DNA of 49,850 nt from Bacillota bacterium (GCA_021324975.1 JAJPIA010000084.1:1-49850), one strand, 5' to 3'; counted from the first letter of the stretch, positions 40,899 to 49,850 are shown. Numbers and translations: made by a program. Notes: generated from the letters alone by a model not told the origin.

Positions 40899-42674
40899 AT
40901 GCCGAAGGATCCCGAGCAAGCCATCCGGCAGGCGGTGTCCGCGACCAAGCTCATAGAGTACACGCGTGGTGTGTCGCGCTGGGTGCGCATGTCCGGCAGC
41001 GAGGACGAGGGGCAGGCCTTCGAGTACCTCGAGGCGACGCTGCGGGGGTTCGGGCTCGAGGTGCGGCAGGAGCACCACGATGCCCTCATCTCCTGGCCGA
41101 GGTCCGCGTCGCTCGAGGTGGTCGATCCGGCGCCCGGACCGGTGGATTGCATCACGCACTCCTTTTCGATGTCCACGCCCCCGGGCGGTGTCGAGGCCGA
41201 GGTGGTCGACGTCGCCGGCGGCGACCTGGCGCAGGCACCCGTGCGCGGCAAGATTGCGCTGGTCGACGGATTGGCGATGCCCGTGACGGCGCATGCGGCG
41301 GAAGCGGCCGGCGCGGTCGCCGCGATCTTCGTCAACCCCCCGGAGCTGCACGAGATGATCATCTCTACGGTCTGGGGATCGCCCACTCCGGAGACGCTCG
41401 GCGCCCTGCCCAAGATCGTGGCCGTGTCCGTGCGTGAATCGGACGGCGCCGCCCTGCGCGCCCGCGCGCGCGAGGGTACGCTACGCGTGCGCGTGCACGC
41501 GGAGGTCGACACGCGGTGGCGCCCGACGCCGATCCTGACCGCGGACCTTGCGGCTGTCGACGAGCCGGACCGGTACGTGCTCTTCAGCGGCCACGTCGAT
41601 TCCTGGCACTATGGGGCGATGGACAACGGCAGCGCCAACGCGGTGATGGTCGAGACCGCGCGCCTCCTGAGCAAGCGCCGCCGGCGGCTCCGCCGCGGGC
41701 TGCGGCTCGCGTTCTGGTCTGGGCACTCGCACGGCCGGTACTCGGGCTCCACGTGGTACGCCGACCACCACTGGCGCGACCTGCACCGCAACGCGGTGCT
41801 GCACCTGAACGTGGACTCGTCGGGCGCCAAGGGTGCGACGGTACTGAGCGAGGGCGAGACCATGGCCGAGACATGGGCCTCGGCCGCGCGCGCGATCAAC
41901 GACGTCGCCGGGCAGGCGCTGGAGCGGCGCCGCATCGGCCGGATGGGCGACCAATCGTTCTGGGGGATCGGCATCCCGTCGATGTTCGGCGGAGTCTCGG
42001 TCCAGCCGCCGGCGGAATCGGCCACGAGCGACGCGCTGGCCAAGCTGCACGGCGGACCGCGGAAGTCGGGCGGGCTCGGCTGGTGGTGGCACACGACGGA
42101 GGACACGATCGACAAGATCGATCGCGCCAACCTCCGGCGGGACGCGGAGATCTACGCCCTGATCGTATGGCGGTGGTGCACGGCCCCGGTGCTCCCGCTC
42201 GACTACCGTGCGACCGCGGGCGAGCTCCGGGAGACGCTGCGGCGCATCCAGGACGCCGCCGGCGACGCGTTCAATCTGGACGCGTGCTTGGACGGCGTCA
42301 CGCGGTTGACCAGCGCGGCGGACCGCCTCCAGGCCGCCGCGGATCGGGTCGCGGCCGCGCTCGGGCAGTCCCGCGGCACCCGCAAGCAGCGCGCGGCGGC
42401 GTCCCTGATCAACGACACGATGATGCGGGCCGGGCGGGCGCTGATCCCGATCAACTACACATCCACGGGACCGTTCGATCACGATCGCGCGGTGCCGATC
42501 CCGCCGGTTCCCGCGCTTCAGCCCGCCGCGCGCCTGCGCGCGCTCGAGCGCGGCACGCACGAGTATCACACGCTCGAGACCCGCCTCGTGCGCGACCGCA
42601 ACAAGGTGGCGTACGCGATCGAGTCCGCGGCGGACATGATCGAGCACGCCTTCAAGCACCTGGACGTGAAGTAG
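40899..42674 (+). CDS. M28-family peptidase-like protein, paralog with the same altered active site
   Basis: A 591-residue paralog of the protein at 19661-21484, colinear over its length: PA-like insert, M28 core, helical C-terminal region. His232 and Asp234 (GHVDSW), Asp242 (MDNGSANA), and the terminal His in WWHTTEDT match M28 metal ligands. At the Glu-Glu position it also reads His276-Ser277 in WSGHSHGR. It lacks the basic tail of the other copy and has no signal peptide. The ATG at 40899 follows GAGGAGG. It may act on peptides, acylated amino acids or another amide. A strong hairpin terminator follows it. Confidence 0.87.
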   Translation: MPKDPEQAIRQAVSATKLIEYTRGVSRWVRMSGSEDEGQAFEYLEATLRGFGLEVRQEHHDALISWPRSASLEVVDPAPGPVDCITHSFSMSTPPGGVEAEVVDVAGGDLAQAPVRGKIALVDGLAMPVTAHAAEAAGAVAAIFVNPPELHEMIISTVWGSPTPETLGALPKIVAVSVRESDGAALRARAREGTLRVRVHAEVDTRWRPTPILTADLAAVDEPDRYVLFSGHVDSWHYGAMDNGSANAVMVETARLLSKRRRRLRRGLRLAFWSGHSHGRYSGSTWYADHHWRDLHRNAVLHLNVDSSGAKGATVLSEGETMAETWASAARAINDVAGQALERRRIGRMGDQSFWGIGIPSMFGGVSVQPPAESATSDALAKLHGGPRKSGGLGWWWHTTEDTIDKIDRANLRRDAEIYALIVWRWCTAPVLPLDYRATAGELRETLRRIQDAAGDAFNLDACLDGVTRLTSAADRLQAAADRVAAALGQSRGTRKQRAAASLINDTMMRAGRALIPINYTSTGPFDHDRAVPIPPVPALQPAARLRALERGTHEYHTLETRLVRDRNKVAYAIESAADMIEHAFKHLDVK

Positions 42675-42683
42675 AACGGCGCA

Positions 42684-42703
42684 GGGCCGCCCCTGGGCGG
42701 CCC
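42684..42703 (+). terminator. GC hairpin between converging genes
   Basis: GGGCCGCCC and GGGCGGCCC form a perfect nine-base-pair stem with a two-base loop (eight pairs and four bases in practice). It lies ten bases after the M28 stop and 55 bases from the end of the converging guaB gene. There is no T tract, so any termination would be hairpin-only, from both sides. Confidence 0.55.
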
Positions 42704-42757
42704 CGCGCACACCTCCGGCCGCGCGGGCACCTGGCGCCGCCCGCGGGCCGCGGGGAC

Positions 42758-44194
42758 TTAGGGCAACGCGTCCACGTCGTGCGGCATGCCCTCCCGCACC
42801 CCCGCGTCCGTGACGCGGATAAACTGGGCGTTCCGGTGCAACTCCGCGAGCGTCGTGGCCCCGCAGTAGCTCATCCCGGACCGGAGGCCGCCGATCAGCT
42901 GCCCCAGTACCGCGGACACCGGACCGCGGTACGGCACGAGCGCCTCGATGCCCTCCGGCACGATCTCCGACAGCAGCTCGTCTTCCTGACGCAGATCGCG
43001 CCGCTCCGCCGACGTCCACAGGCTCGCCATGCCGCGGTACACCTTGTACTGCCGGCCGTTTCTCGTGATCGACGTCCCCGGGCTCTCCTCGGTGCCCGCC
43101 AGCAGATTGCCGAGCATCGCCGTTTCGGCGCCCCCGGCGAGCGCTTTGACCAGATCGCCGGAGCCGCGGATGCCGCCGTCGGCGATCACCGGGATGCCCG
43201 AGCGGGCCGCCGCCTCGGCGCAGGACAGGATCGCCGTGAGCTGCGGGACGCCGGCGCCCGTCACCACACGCGTGGTGCACGTCGACCCGGGGCCGACGCC
43301 GATCTTGATGCCGTCGACGCCCTGGGCGATCAGATCGCGCGTGCCATCCGGGGTGGCGACATTGCCCGCGATGAGCGGCACGTCACCGCACCGCGCGCGG
43401 ACCGCGTCGATCGTGCGGAACGACAGGTCGGAGTGGCCGTGCGCGATGTCGATCACGAGCGCGTCCACCTCCGCCTCGACGAGCGCCTGCGCGCGCTCGA
43501 GGTAGTCGCCGCGCACGCCGATCGCGGCGCCCACGCGCAGCCGGCCGCGCGCGTCCTTGGTGGCCTGCGGATACTTGAGCCGGCTCAGGATATCGCGGCT
43601 CGTCACGAGTCCGGCGAGCCGGCCCTGCGCGTCCACGAGCGGCAGCTTTTCGATCCGGTGGCGGTGCAGGATCTGTTTGGCCTCTTCCACCGGCGTCCCG
43701 GCCGGCGCCGTGATCAACCGCTCCCGCGGCGTCATGATGACCGTAATCGGGCGGTCGAGGTCCTCCTCGAACAGCAGGTCGCGGGCCGTTACAATCCCGA
43801 GCAGCCGGCGGTCCCGGTCGATGACCAGCACGCTCGCGGGCCCGTGCTCCTCCATGAACGCCGCGGCCTGCCGCACGGTGGACTCGGGCCCTGCCGTGTG
43901 CGGGGAGTCCAGGACCACGCTCTCCGCACGCTTCACGCGGCGCACCTCCGCCACGTGCTCGCCGATCGGCAGGAACCGGTGAATGATCCCGATGCCGCCC
44001 TCCCGCGCCATGGCGATGGCCATCCGGCCCTCCGTCACGGAATCCATGCTCGCGCTGACGACGGGGATGGCGAGCTCGATGCCGCGGCAGAGCCGCGCGC
44101 GCGTCTCCACCTGGCGGCGCGTGCTCACGCCGGACCGGCGCGGCACGAGCAGCACGTCGTCGAACGTCAGGCCCAAGGGGAAGGATTCAGACAT
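42758..44194 (-). CDS. guaB: Inosine-5'-monophosphate dehydrogenase
   Basis: A 478-residue IMPDH that oxidises IMP to XMP, the committed step of GMP synthesis. The TIM barrel begins with LTFDDVLLVP. Two CBS domains are inserted at about 98-205. Catalytic Cys306 is in GPGSTCTTRVVTGAG; VIADGGIRGSGD and the flap (about 375-405) follow. The start at 44194 (MSESFPLGLTFDDV) is preceded by GGAGG at about 12 bases; the upstream frame to 44296 is not used. It diverges from an MFS gene with only 74 bases between the starts. Confidence 0.96.
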   Translation of the reverse strand: MSESFPLGLTFDDVLLVPRRSGVSTRRQVETRARLCRGIELAIPVVSASMDSVTEGRMAIAMAREGGIGIIHRFLPIGEHVAEVRRVKRAESVVLDSPHTAGPESTVRQAAAFMEEHGPASVLVIDRDRRLLGIVTARDLLFEEDLDRPITVIMTPRERLITAPAGTPVEEAKQILHRHRIEKLPLVDAQGRLAGLVTSRDILSRLKYPQATKDARGRLRVGAAIGVRGDYLERAQALVEAEVDALVIDIAHGHSDLSFRTIDAVRARCGDVPLIAGNVATPDGTRDLIAQGVDGIKIGVGPGSTCTTRVVTGAGVPQLTAILSCAEAAARSGIPVIADGGIRGSGDLVKALAGGAETAMLGNLLAGTEESPGTSITRNGRQYKVYRGMASLWTSAERRDLRQEDELLSEIVPEGIEALVPYRGPVSAVLGQLIGGLRSGMSYCGATTLAELHRNAQFIRVTDAGVREGMPHDVDALP

Positions 44195-44256
44195 CGGAGC
44201 GCCTCCGCCACGCATCCCACAGCGGAAAACCACGCCAACGATACCACGGTGGATGC

Positions 44257-44262
44257 TATTAT
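44257..44262 (+). promoter_or_regulatory. -10-like box immediately before an MFS gene
   Basis: TATTAT ends six bases before the GTG at 44269, again the spacing expected for a leaderless mRNA. The -35 element is not convincing. Confidence 0.4.
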
Positions 44263-44268
44263 GGAAGA

Positions 44269-45558
44269 GTGCGACGAGGCGTGACCCATCATCCATTCGC
44301 CGCGCTGCGCCATCGTAACTTCCGGCTCTTCTTCGTCGGCCAGCTCATTTCGCTGATCGGCACGTGGATGCAGCGGATCGCGCAGGCGTGGCTCGTACTG
44401 CAGCTCACCAACTCACCGTTCCTGCTCGGCCTGGTCGGCGCGCTGCAGTGGCTGCCCATGCTCATGCTGTCGCTCATCGGCGGGGTGATCGCGGACCGGG
44501 TCAGCAAGCGCAATCTCCTCGTGGCGACGCAGACCGCGCAGATGCTGCAGGCGTTCGGCCTCGGCGCGCTGATACTGAGCGGCGCCGTGCGCTACTGGCA
44601 CATCGTCGTCTTTGCATGTGCGCTCGGGGTGACGTCGGCGTTCGATGTGCCCGCCCGGCAGTCGTTCATCTTCGAGATGGTGGAAGGCGCGGACACGATG
44701 AACGCGGTGGCGTTGAACTCCACGATCTTCAACGCCGCCCGCCTGTTCGGCCCGGCGATCGCCGGGCTGGCGATCGCGTCCCTCGGGATGGCGTACGCGT
44801 TTCTCGCAAACGGGGTGAGCTTTATCCCGGTGATCGCGGCGCTCCTGATGATGCGGGTGTCCGTGATCCAGACTATCGAACTGGAGACGGGCGTTCTGGC
44901 TCACCTGCGCGAGGGGCTGGAGTATCTGCTCCGCACCCCGGTGGCCTTTCAGACGATCATGCTCGTCTGTCTCCAGAGCGTGTTCGTCATGAACTTCAAC
45001 ATCATCGTGCCCGTGCTGGCCAAGACCGTGCTGCACCAGAACGCGGGCGGCTTCGGGCTGCTGATGTCGGCCCAAGGCGCCGGCGCGCTCATCGGGGCGC
45101 TCTTCGTCGCGTCGGTGAGTCACCGCGGGCCGCAAGCGGCGATGATGTACGGCGGCGCCGCCCTCCTCGGGGTCATGAACCTGATCCTCGCCGGCGCCGG
45201 GCAGTTCGGGGTCGCGGCCGTGGTCCTCGCCGCGGCCGGTGCCAGCATGGTCGCGTTCACGGCCACGGCCAACACGACGCTCCAGGTCACGGCGCCCGAC
45301 CACATGCGCGGGCGCGTGATGTCGATGTACGCCCTCGTGATGGGCGGGATGACGCCCGCGGGCGCGCTCTTCACGGGCACGGTCGCCCAGGTGTGGGGGG
45401 CACCGGCGGAGCTCGCGATCGCCGGCGTGATCGGCGTGCTGTCCGCGGCCGCCGTGCTGCGGTGGCACCGGCTCACGCTCGGGGGCGCGCCGGCCGGCGC
45501 GCCCTTCGCCGTGGCCACGGCAGCGGGACACGGAGAGGCGAACAACGGCGAACACTGA
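44269..45558 (+). CDS. MFS transporter (MFS_3, EntS-like exporter)
   Basis: A 429-residue, 12-helix major facilitator of the MFS_3/EntS group. HRNFRLFFVGQLISLIGTWMQ is the diagnostic N-terminus, GGVIADRVSKRNLL the loop 2-3 motif, and MRGRVMSMYALVMGG the C-terminal half counterpart. The group exports siderophores or drugs. The start is the GTG at 44269; a second GTG at 44281 would also fit. The final 25 residues are Ala/Gly-rich. No siderophore genes are near, so the substrate is unknown. Confidence 0.9.
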   Translation: MRRGVTHHPFAALRHRNFRLFFVGQLISLIGTWMQRIAQAWLVLQLTNSPFLLGLVGALQWLPMLMLSLIGGVIADRVSKRNLLVATQTAQMLQAFGLGALILSGAVRYWHIVVFACALGVTSAFDVPARQSFIFEMVEGADTMNAVALNSTIFNAARLFGPAIAGLAIASLGMAYAFLANGVSFIPVIAALLMMRVSVIQTIELETGVLAHLREGLEYLLRTPVAFQTIMLVCLQSVFVMNFNIIVPVLAKTVLHQNAGGFGLLMSAQGAGALIGALFVASVSHRGPQAAMMYGGAALLGVMNLILAGAGQFGVAAVVLAAAGASMVAFTATANTTLQVTAPDHMRGRVMSMYALVMGGMTPAGALFTGTVAQVWGAPAELAIAGVIGVLSAAAVLRWHRLTLGGAPAGAPFAVATAAGHGEANNGEH

Positions 45559-45619
45559 TCAGGAGCAGCCGGCGCGGGGGCGCCGCAAGCCCGACTGAGT
45601 GGGGGTGTGATTGCGCGTG

Positions 45620-47410
45620 ATGGACGGCGTAACGTGCGAGCGCAACATTATGATGCGGTTGGCCGACGGGACGCGGCTGGCATCGGACCTCTATCTGCCG
45701 TCCGGGGGTGGCGGCCCGTGGCCCGCGCTGCTCGAGCGCACGCCGTATGACAAGCTCGGCCCCGCCGGGGTCCTCGCGGCGAAGTTCTTCGCCAGCCACG
45801 GCTACGCCGTGGTGTTACAAGACGTGCGCGGGCGGTTCGCCTCCGACGGCGAGTGGTATCCGTTCGGCAACGAGGGCCCGGACGGCGTCGAGACCGTCGC
45901 GTGGGTGCGGGCGCAGCCCTGGTGCGACGGCCGGATCGCGACGATCGGCCTCTCCTACTCGTCCTGCACCCAGACCGGGCTCGCCGCGCTCAACCCGCCC
46001 GGGCTCGCCGCCCAGTTCGTGAGCCAGGGCTTCCACAACTACCACACCGCGTCGATGCGGCAGGGCGGCGCGCTGGAGGTCCGGTTCTTTCTCTACGCGT
46101 TCATGATGGCGACGACATCCAAGGAGGCCGCGGCGGACCCCGTGAAGCGCGCGGCGCTCAGGCAGGCGTGGGGCGACATCCGATCGTGGCTGGGGCGCCA
46201 CCCGCTCAAGCCCGGACTGAGCCCGCTCAGGCACGTCCCGTCGTACGAGCGCTGGCTCCTCGACATTTGGCAGCACGGCGAGTACGACGACTACTGGCGG
46301 AGCCGTCCCGCCTACTCGATCGACGAGCTGTACGATCAGCACGCCGACGTGCCGATCCATCTCCTGGGCAGCTGGTACGACTCCTACGCGCGATCCACCG
46401 TGACCAACTACGTGGAGCTCGGGCGCCGCAAGCGGGGGCCGGTCCGCCTGATCATGGGGCCGTGGATCCACGGCGGGGCCAACCTCGACCTCTCGCACGC
46501 GGGGGACGCGGAGTTTGGCCCGGATGCACCGCTCGGCTACAATTACTTTCGCCTCCGCTGGTTCGACGCCGTACTCAAGGGGCGGCCGAACGGCATGCTG
46601 GAGACGCCGCCGGTGCGGATCTTCGTCATGGGCGGCGGCTCCGGCCGCAAGGTCCCGGGGACGGACCGGCTCGACGTCGGGGGCCGCTGGCGCGTGGAAC
46701 AGGAGTGGCCGCTCCGGCGTACCGAGTACGCGCCGTTCTACCTCCAGCCCGGGGGCGGGCTGGCGCGGAGCAAGGCGCCGGCGGACGCGGCGCCCTCACG
46801 CTACGTGTTCGATCCGGCCGACCCCGTGCCGACCATCGGCGGGAACATTTCCGTGGGGTACGATCTGATGCCGGGCGGCGGGTTCGACCAGCGCGGCGGC
46901 CGGCACGTGACCGGTACCAGCGACGCCCTGCCGCTCTCTGCGCGCCCGGACGTGCTCGTGTTTTCAACGCCGGTGCTCGATCGCGAGGTCGAGGTCACCG
47001 GCACCGTGACCGTCAAGCTCTGGGCAGCGTCCACGGCCCCGGACACCGACTTCACGGCGAAGCTGATCGACGTGTACCCGCCCAATGCGGACTACCCGGA
47101 CGGGTACGAGCTCAACATCGGCGACTCGATCATCCGCGCCCGCTACCGGAACTCCTGGGACACGCCCGAGCCGCTCGAGCCGGGCAAGATCTACGAGTTC
47201 ACGATCACCCTCTACCCGACGAGCCTCGTGTTCCAGCGGGGGCACCAGATCCGGCTGCACCTCTCGTCGTCGAACTTCCCGCGCTTCGACGTCAACCCGA
47301 ACACGGGCGGCCCGCAGGGGCGCGAGCTCGTGCGGCAGACGGCGGTGCAGACAGTCTTCCACGACGCGGCGCACCCATCCCACGTGGTGCTGCCGCTGAT
47401 TCCGTCGTAG
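45620..47410 (+). CDS. CocE/NonD-family alpha/beta hydrolase (X-Pro dipeptidyl-peptidase-like)
   Basis: A hydrolase of about 596 residues (S15/CocE family). An alpha/beta domain (1-270) carries the nucleophile Ser112 in IGLSYSSCT, an aspartate in GSWYDSY and a histidine in GPWIHGG. The C-terminal jelly-roll domain (about 380-596) shows VEVTGTVTVKLW and LHLSSSNFPRFDVNPNT. The oxyanion-side Gly after SYxG is Ser here. Family members cleave X-Pro peptides, cocaine-type esters or acylated beta-lactams, and the substrate is not known. No signal peptide is seen. The ATG at 45620 is chosen; a TTG nine bases earlier is in frame. It is 61 bases after the MFS gene. Confidence 0.9.
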   Translation: MDGVTCERNIMMRLADGTRLASDLYLPSGGGGPWPALLERTPYDKLGPAGVLAAKFFASHGYAVVLQDVRGRFASDGEWYPFGNEGPDGVETVAWVRAQPWCDGRIATIGLSYSSCTQTGLAALNPPGLAAQFVSQGFHNYHTASMRQGGALEVRFFLYAFMMATTSKEAAADPVKRAALRQAWGDIRSWLGRHPLKPGLSPLRHVPSYERWLLDIWQHGEYDDYWRSRPAYSIDELYDQHADVPIHLLGSWYDSYARSTVTNYVELGRRKRGPVRLIMGPWIHGGANLDLSHAGDAEFGPDAPLGYNYFRLRWFDAVLKGRPNGMLETPPVRIFVMGGGSGRKVPGTDRLDVGGRWRVEQEWPLRRTEYAPFYLQPGGGLARSKAPADAAPSRYVFDPADPVPTIGGNISVGYDLMPGGGFDQRGGRHVTGTSDALPLSARPDVLVFSTPVLDREVEVTGTVTVKLWAASTAPDTDFTAKLIDVYPPNADYPDGYELNIGDSIIRARYRNSWDTPEPLEPGKIYEFTITLYPTSLVFQRGHQIRLHLSSSNFPRFDVNPNTGGPQGRELVRQTAVQTVFHDAAHPSHVVLPLIPS

Positions 47411-47418
47411 ACGCCCGT

Positions 47419-48972
47419 CTACCGGTACTTGTGCGCGACGACCTTTGGCTGCAGGAAGTTGAGCAGGTAGTCCGGACCGCCGGCCTTGCTGTCGGTCCCC
47501 GACATGTTAAACCCGCCGAACGGGTGCGTGCCCACCATCGCGCCGGTGCACTTGCGGTTGAGATATAGGTTGCCGCACATGAACTCCCGCCGCGCCCGGG
47601 CCAGCTTTTGGGGGTTGCGCGAGTACACGGATCCCGTGAGCCCAAACGCGGTCCCGTTCGCGATGCGCAGCGCCTCATCGAACGTGCGGGCCGGGATCGC
47701 CGCCACGACCGGACCAAAGATCTCCTCCTGCGCGATGCGGGCGTCCGGGGCGACGTCGAGGAACACGGTCGGCGCGATGTAGTGACCCCCGTCGCGCGCA
47801 CGGCCGCCGCCGGCCGCCAGCCGGCCCTCGCTCTTGCCGACCTCGATGTACTCGAGGATCTTTTGCGCCGCGGACGCGTTGATCACGGGGCCCGCGGGGT
47901 AGTTCTCGGGCGCGGGGCCGACCTCGAGGCGGCGGACGCGATCCACGAGCGCGTCCGCGATGCGGCCGTACGCCTTGGGCGTCGCGACCACCCGCGAGCC
48001 TGCGGAGCACTTCTGCCCCTGGTACCCGTAGCCTGACGCCACGAGCCCAGCCACCGCCTCGTCGAGATCCGCCTCGTCGTCCACGATGATCGCGTTCTTG
48101 CCGCCGAGCTCCGCGATGATGCGCTTGAGCCAGGTCTGCTGGGGCGGCGTCTTGGCCGCGAGCTCGAACAGGTGCGTGCCGACCTCCCGCGAGCCCGTGA
48201 ACGCGATCATGCGAACGCCGGGGTGCGTGGCCAAGCCCTCGCCCACGATCCCGCCCGGGCCGGGGATGACGTTGAGCACCCCCGGCGGCAGCCCCGCCTC
48301 GGTCAGCGCCTCGAGGGTCTGGTACGCGACGGCCGCGGAATCGCTCGCCGGCTTCATGATCACCGTGTTGCCGGCCGCGATCGCCCCGATCGCCATGCCT
48401 GTCGGAATGGCGAGCGGGAAATTCCACGGCGAGATCACGGCCACGATCCCGATCGGGATGTACGTGTACTCGCTCATCTCGCCGTCGTACGGCGGGAGCG
48501 GCCGGCCCTGCGCGTACCGGAGGACCTCGCGCGCGTTGTACTCGATGAAGTCGATGGCCTCCGCGACATCGCCGTCCGCCTCGGCCCAGTTCTTGCCGAC
48601 CTCGTAACTCATCCACGCGGCCGCGCGCATCCGGCGGCTCCGGAGGAGATGGGCGGCGCGCAGCAGCAGGGCCGATTTCTCTTCCGCGGGCACCCAGCGC
48701 CACGACTCGTACGCGCGGCCCGCGGCGCGTACGGCGGCCTCCAGCTCATCGCGCCCGGCCTGGTGCAGGACCGCGACCACCTGGTCGGATTGCGACGGGT
48801 TCATGGAGCGAAACGTCTGGCCGGTGCGCACCGGCTGCCCGTCGATCCACAGCGGAAACTCCCGGCCCAGCTCGCCGCTTACGGCGCGCAGCGCCTCCGA
48901 CATCTCCCGCCGCGCGCCGTCGGCCGAAAAGTCGCGGAACGGCTCGTTGCGAAACTCCGCCGGAAACATCAT
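47419..48972 (-). CDS. pruA: 1-pyrroline-5-carboxylate dehydrogenase (L-glutamate gamma-semialdehyde dehydrogenase)
   Basis: A 517-residue aldehyde dehydrogenase that oxidises glutamate semialdehyde to glutamate with NAD+ in proline and arginine breakdown. Catalytic Cys322 is in GQKCSAGSR, Glu288 is in AELGGKNAII, and the NAD-binding FTGSREVG begins near residue 258. Length and the C-terminal KCTGAMVGTHPFGGF with SGTDSKAGG fit the RocA-type P5CDH. It starts with ATGATG at 48972, with GGAGG upstream, and overlaps the stop of the aminotransferase gene by four bases. No proline dehydrogenase is in the window. Confidence 0.94.
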   Translation of the reverse strand: MMFPAEFRNEPFRDFSADGARREMSEALRAVSGELGREFPLWIDGQPVRTGQTFRSMNPSQSDQVVAVLHQAGRDELEAAVRAAGRAYESWRWVPAEEKSALLLRAAHLLRSRRMRAAAWMSYEVGKNWAEADGDVAEAIDFIEYNAREVLRYAQGRPLPPYDGEMSEYTYIPIGIVAVISPWNFPLAIPTGMAIGAIAAGNTVIMKPASDSAAVAYQTLEALTEAGLPPGVLNVIPGPGGIVGEGLATHPGVRMIAFTGSREVGTHLFELAAKTPPQQTWLKRIIAELGGKNAIIVDDEADLDEAVAGLVASGYGYQGQKCSAGSRVVATPKAYGRIADALVDRVRRLEVGPAPENYPAGPVINASAAQKILEYIEVGKSEGRLAAGGGRARDGGHYIAPTVFLDVAPDARIAQEEIFGPVVAAIPARTFDEALRIANGTAFGLTGSVYSRNPQKLARARREFMCGNLYLNRKCTGAMVGTHPFGGFNMSGTDSKAGGPDYLLNFLQPKVVAHKYR

Positions 48973-49850
48973 CGCGATCCCTCCTTGGCCGGCTGGGCGC
49001 CGGTGGCTCCCGCCGCCGCGCGGGCACCCCCGAGCGCGCGGGCGATCCGGTCCAGCCCCTCTTCCAGTCGCGTCATCGACGTCGCGTACGAGACCCGAAG
49101 ATATCCCGGCGCCTCGAACGCCTCGCCGGGCACCGTGGCGACATGCGCGCGGTCGAGCAGCACCTCCGCCAGCTCGAGCGACGTGGCGGGCAGGCCCGCA
49201 CGCCCCAGGACACCGCGCATGTCCGGAAACGCGTAGAAGGCGCCCTTGGGCATCCCGCATTCGACCCCCGGGATGGCGTTGAGCCGCGCCACCACATACC
49301 GCCGCCGGCGGTCGTACTCCGCCACCATGGCGCTCAGGTCCACGTTGGCGGTGAGCGCGTGCAGGGCGGCGCGTTGCGCGATGGAGTTCGGGTTGCCGGC
49401 GAGGTGCGCCTGGGTCTCCGTTATCGCCGCGGCGATGGCCCGCGGCGCCGCGGCGTAACCGATGCGCCAGCCCGTCATGGCGTAGGTCTTGGACATGGAG
49501 TTGAGCAGCACGATCTTGTCGCGCGCCTGGGGCCAGGTTCCCGGCACGCTCAGGTGCCGCGCCCCGTCGTACACCATGCTCTCGTAGATCTCGTCGCTCA
49601 GCAGGTAGAACCCGTCGTGGCGCTGCGCGAGCGCCACCAGCCCGTCGAGCGTTTCGCGCGTGTAGACCGCGCCCGTGGGATTGTGCGGCGAATCGACGAT
49701 GATCGCCCGCGTGCGCGGGCCGATCATGCGCGCGACCCGGTCGGGCCGCGGCTGCCAATCGTCCCCGGCGTTGGTGGGCACCGGCACCGGCGTGGCCCCC
49801 GCGAGCCGCACCTGCTCGGTGTAGGAGACCCACGCGGGGATCGGCACCAG
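48969..49850 (-). CDS. Pyridoxal-phosphate aminotransferase class I/II, N-terminus beyond the edge
   Basis: About 293 codons of a fold-type I aminotransferase are in the window; the first roughly 100 residues lie past position 49850. The visible part has PAWVSYTEQVRLAGA, the SPHNPTGAVY motif, SDEIYESMVYDG with the cofactor-binding Asp and Tyr, and the Schiff-base Lys in NSMSKTYAMTGWRIGYAAAP. It belongs to the AspC/PatA-like class of aspartate or aromatic aminotransferases. The ATG-to-TGA overlap with the P5C dehydrogenase gene suggests a joint role in amino acid breakdown, with glutamate as shared product. Confidence 0.92.
   Translation of the reverse strand: MVPIPAWVSYTEQVRLAGATPVPVPTNAGDDWQPRPDRVARMIGPRTRAIIVDSPHNPTGAVYTRETLDGLVALAQRHDGFYLLSDEIYESMVYDGARHLSVPGTWPQARDKIVLLNSMSKTYAMTGWRIGYAAAPRAIAAAITETQAHLAGNPNSIAQRAALHALTANVDLSAMVAEYDRRRRYVVARLNAIPGVECGMPKGAFYAFPDMRGVLGRAGLPATSLELAEVLLDRAHVATVPGEAFEAPGYLRVSYATSMTRLEEGLDRIARALGGARAAAGATGAQPAKEGSR

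Noticed and set aside
41516-44284. A 922-codon plus-strand frame across the second M28 gene and opposite guaB
   Set aside because: It runs through two real genes in the wrong frame or strand and resembles nothing; long open frames are expected at this GC content.
1-49850. CRISPR arrays, rRNA genes, intact insertion sequences or prophage genes
   Set aside because: No regularly spaced repeats, rRNA-like sequence, transposase, integrase or phage structural gene was recognised.

Overview
This window is from a very GC-rich bacterial chromosome in which long spurious reading frames lie opposite most genes. It reads as an aerobic heterotroph from an uncultured or deep-branching Terrabacteria-type lineage. 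That placement is an inference from the GTG starts, the fused CtaA-CtaB heme synthase, the type II NADH dehydrogenase, and a diet of peptides, amino acids and sugar acids. No marker gene here fixes the phylum.

Layout. 0-6.1 kb (minus strand): the 5' part of a Tat-exported peptide-binding protein, a sugar-phosphate isomerase/epimerase, an Aquifex-type aconitase, and a coupled pair of a URO-D-family protein and a threonine-dehydratase-like PLP enzyme. 6.1-9.6 kb: a non-coding gap with a dispersed hairpin repeat, then an unusual NRAMP-related transporter coupled to a soluble PRC/MgtE_N/CBS protein, and a GNAT acetyltransferase. 9.7-13.8 kb: an inositol-phosphatase-family enzyme, endonuclease III, a VapC remnant, MutY and a secreted beta-propeller protein. 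13.9-19.7 kb (plus): NDP kinase, an Fsr-like exporter, an alpha/beta hydrolase lacking its nucleophile, then a compact sugar-acid pathway (enolase-superfamily dehydratase, KDPG aldolase, KDG kinase) with overlapping start and stop codons.

19.7-26.4 kb: an atypical M28 peptidase, a secreted unknown, the CtaA-CtaB fusion, Ogt, and a type II NADH dehydrogenase. 26.7-33.3 kb: a two-component system, a beheaded S58 peptidase, a cNMP-binding protein and a large class III cyclase-ATPase-TPR protein. 33.4-36.3 kb: a patch that looks less GC-rich than its surroundings (AraC regulator, a methyltransferase with its middle deleted, an NTF2-like protein, a class II aldolase), ending at tRNA-Asn.

36.5-49.85 kb: a TetA-like exporter, a MgtC/DUF4010 membrane protein, an AI-2E-family permease, a LivM fragment joined to the second copy of the dispersed repeat, a second atypical M28 peptidase, IMP dehydrogenase, another MFS exporter, a CocE-type hydrolase, P5C dehydrogenase and an aminotransferase cut by the window edge.

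The observations I rate highest are: the NRAMP-related/MgtE-sensor pair, which may be a two-protein Mg2+ uptake system; the dispersed hairpin repeat at a gene-truncation junction; the paired M28 paralogs in which the catalytic Glu-Glu is replaced; the nucleophile-less hydrolase heading a sugar-acid operon; and several -10 boxes placed as expected for leaderless mRNAs. I see no CRISPR array, rRNA, prophage or intact insertion sequence.
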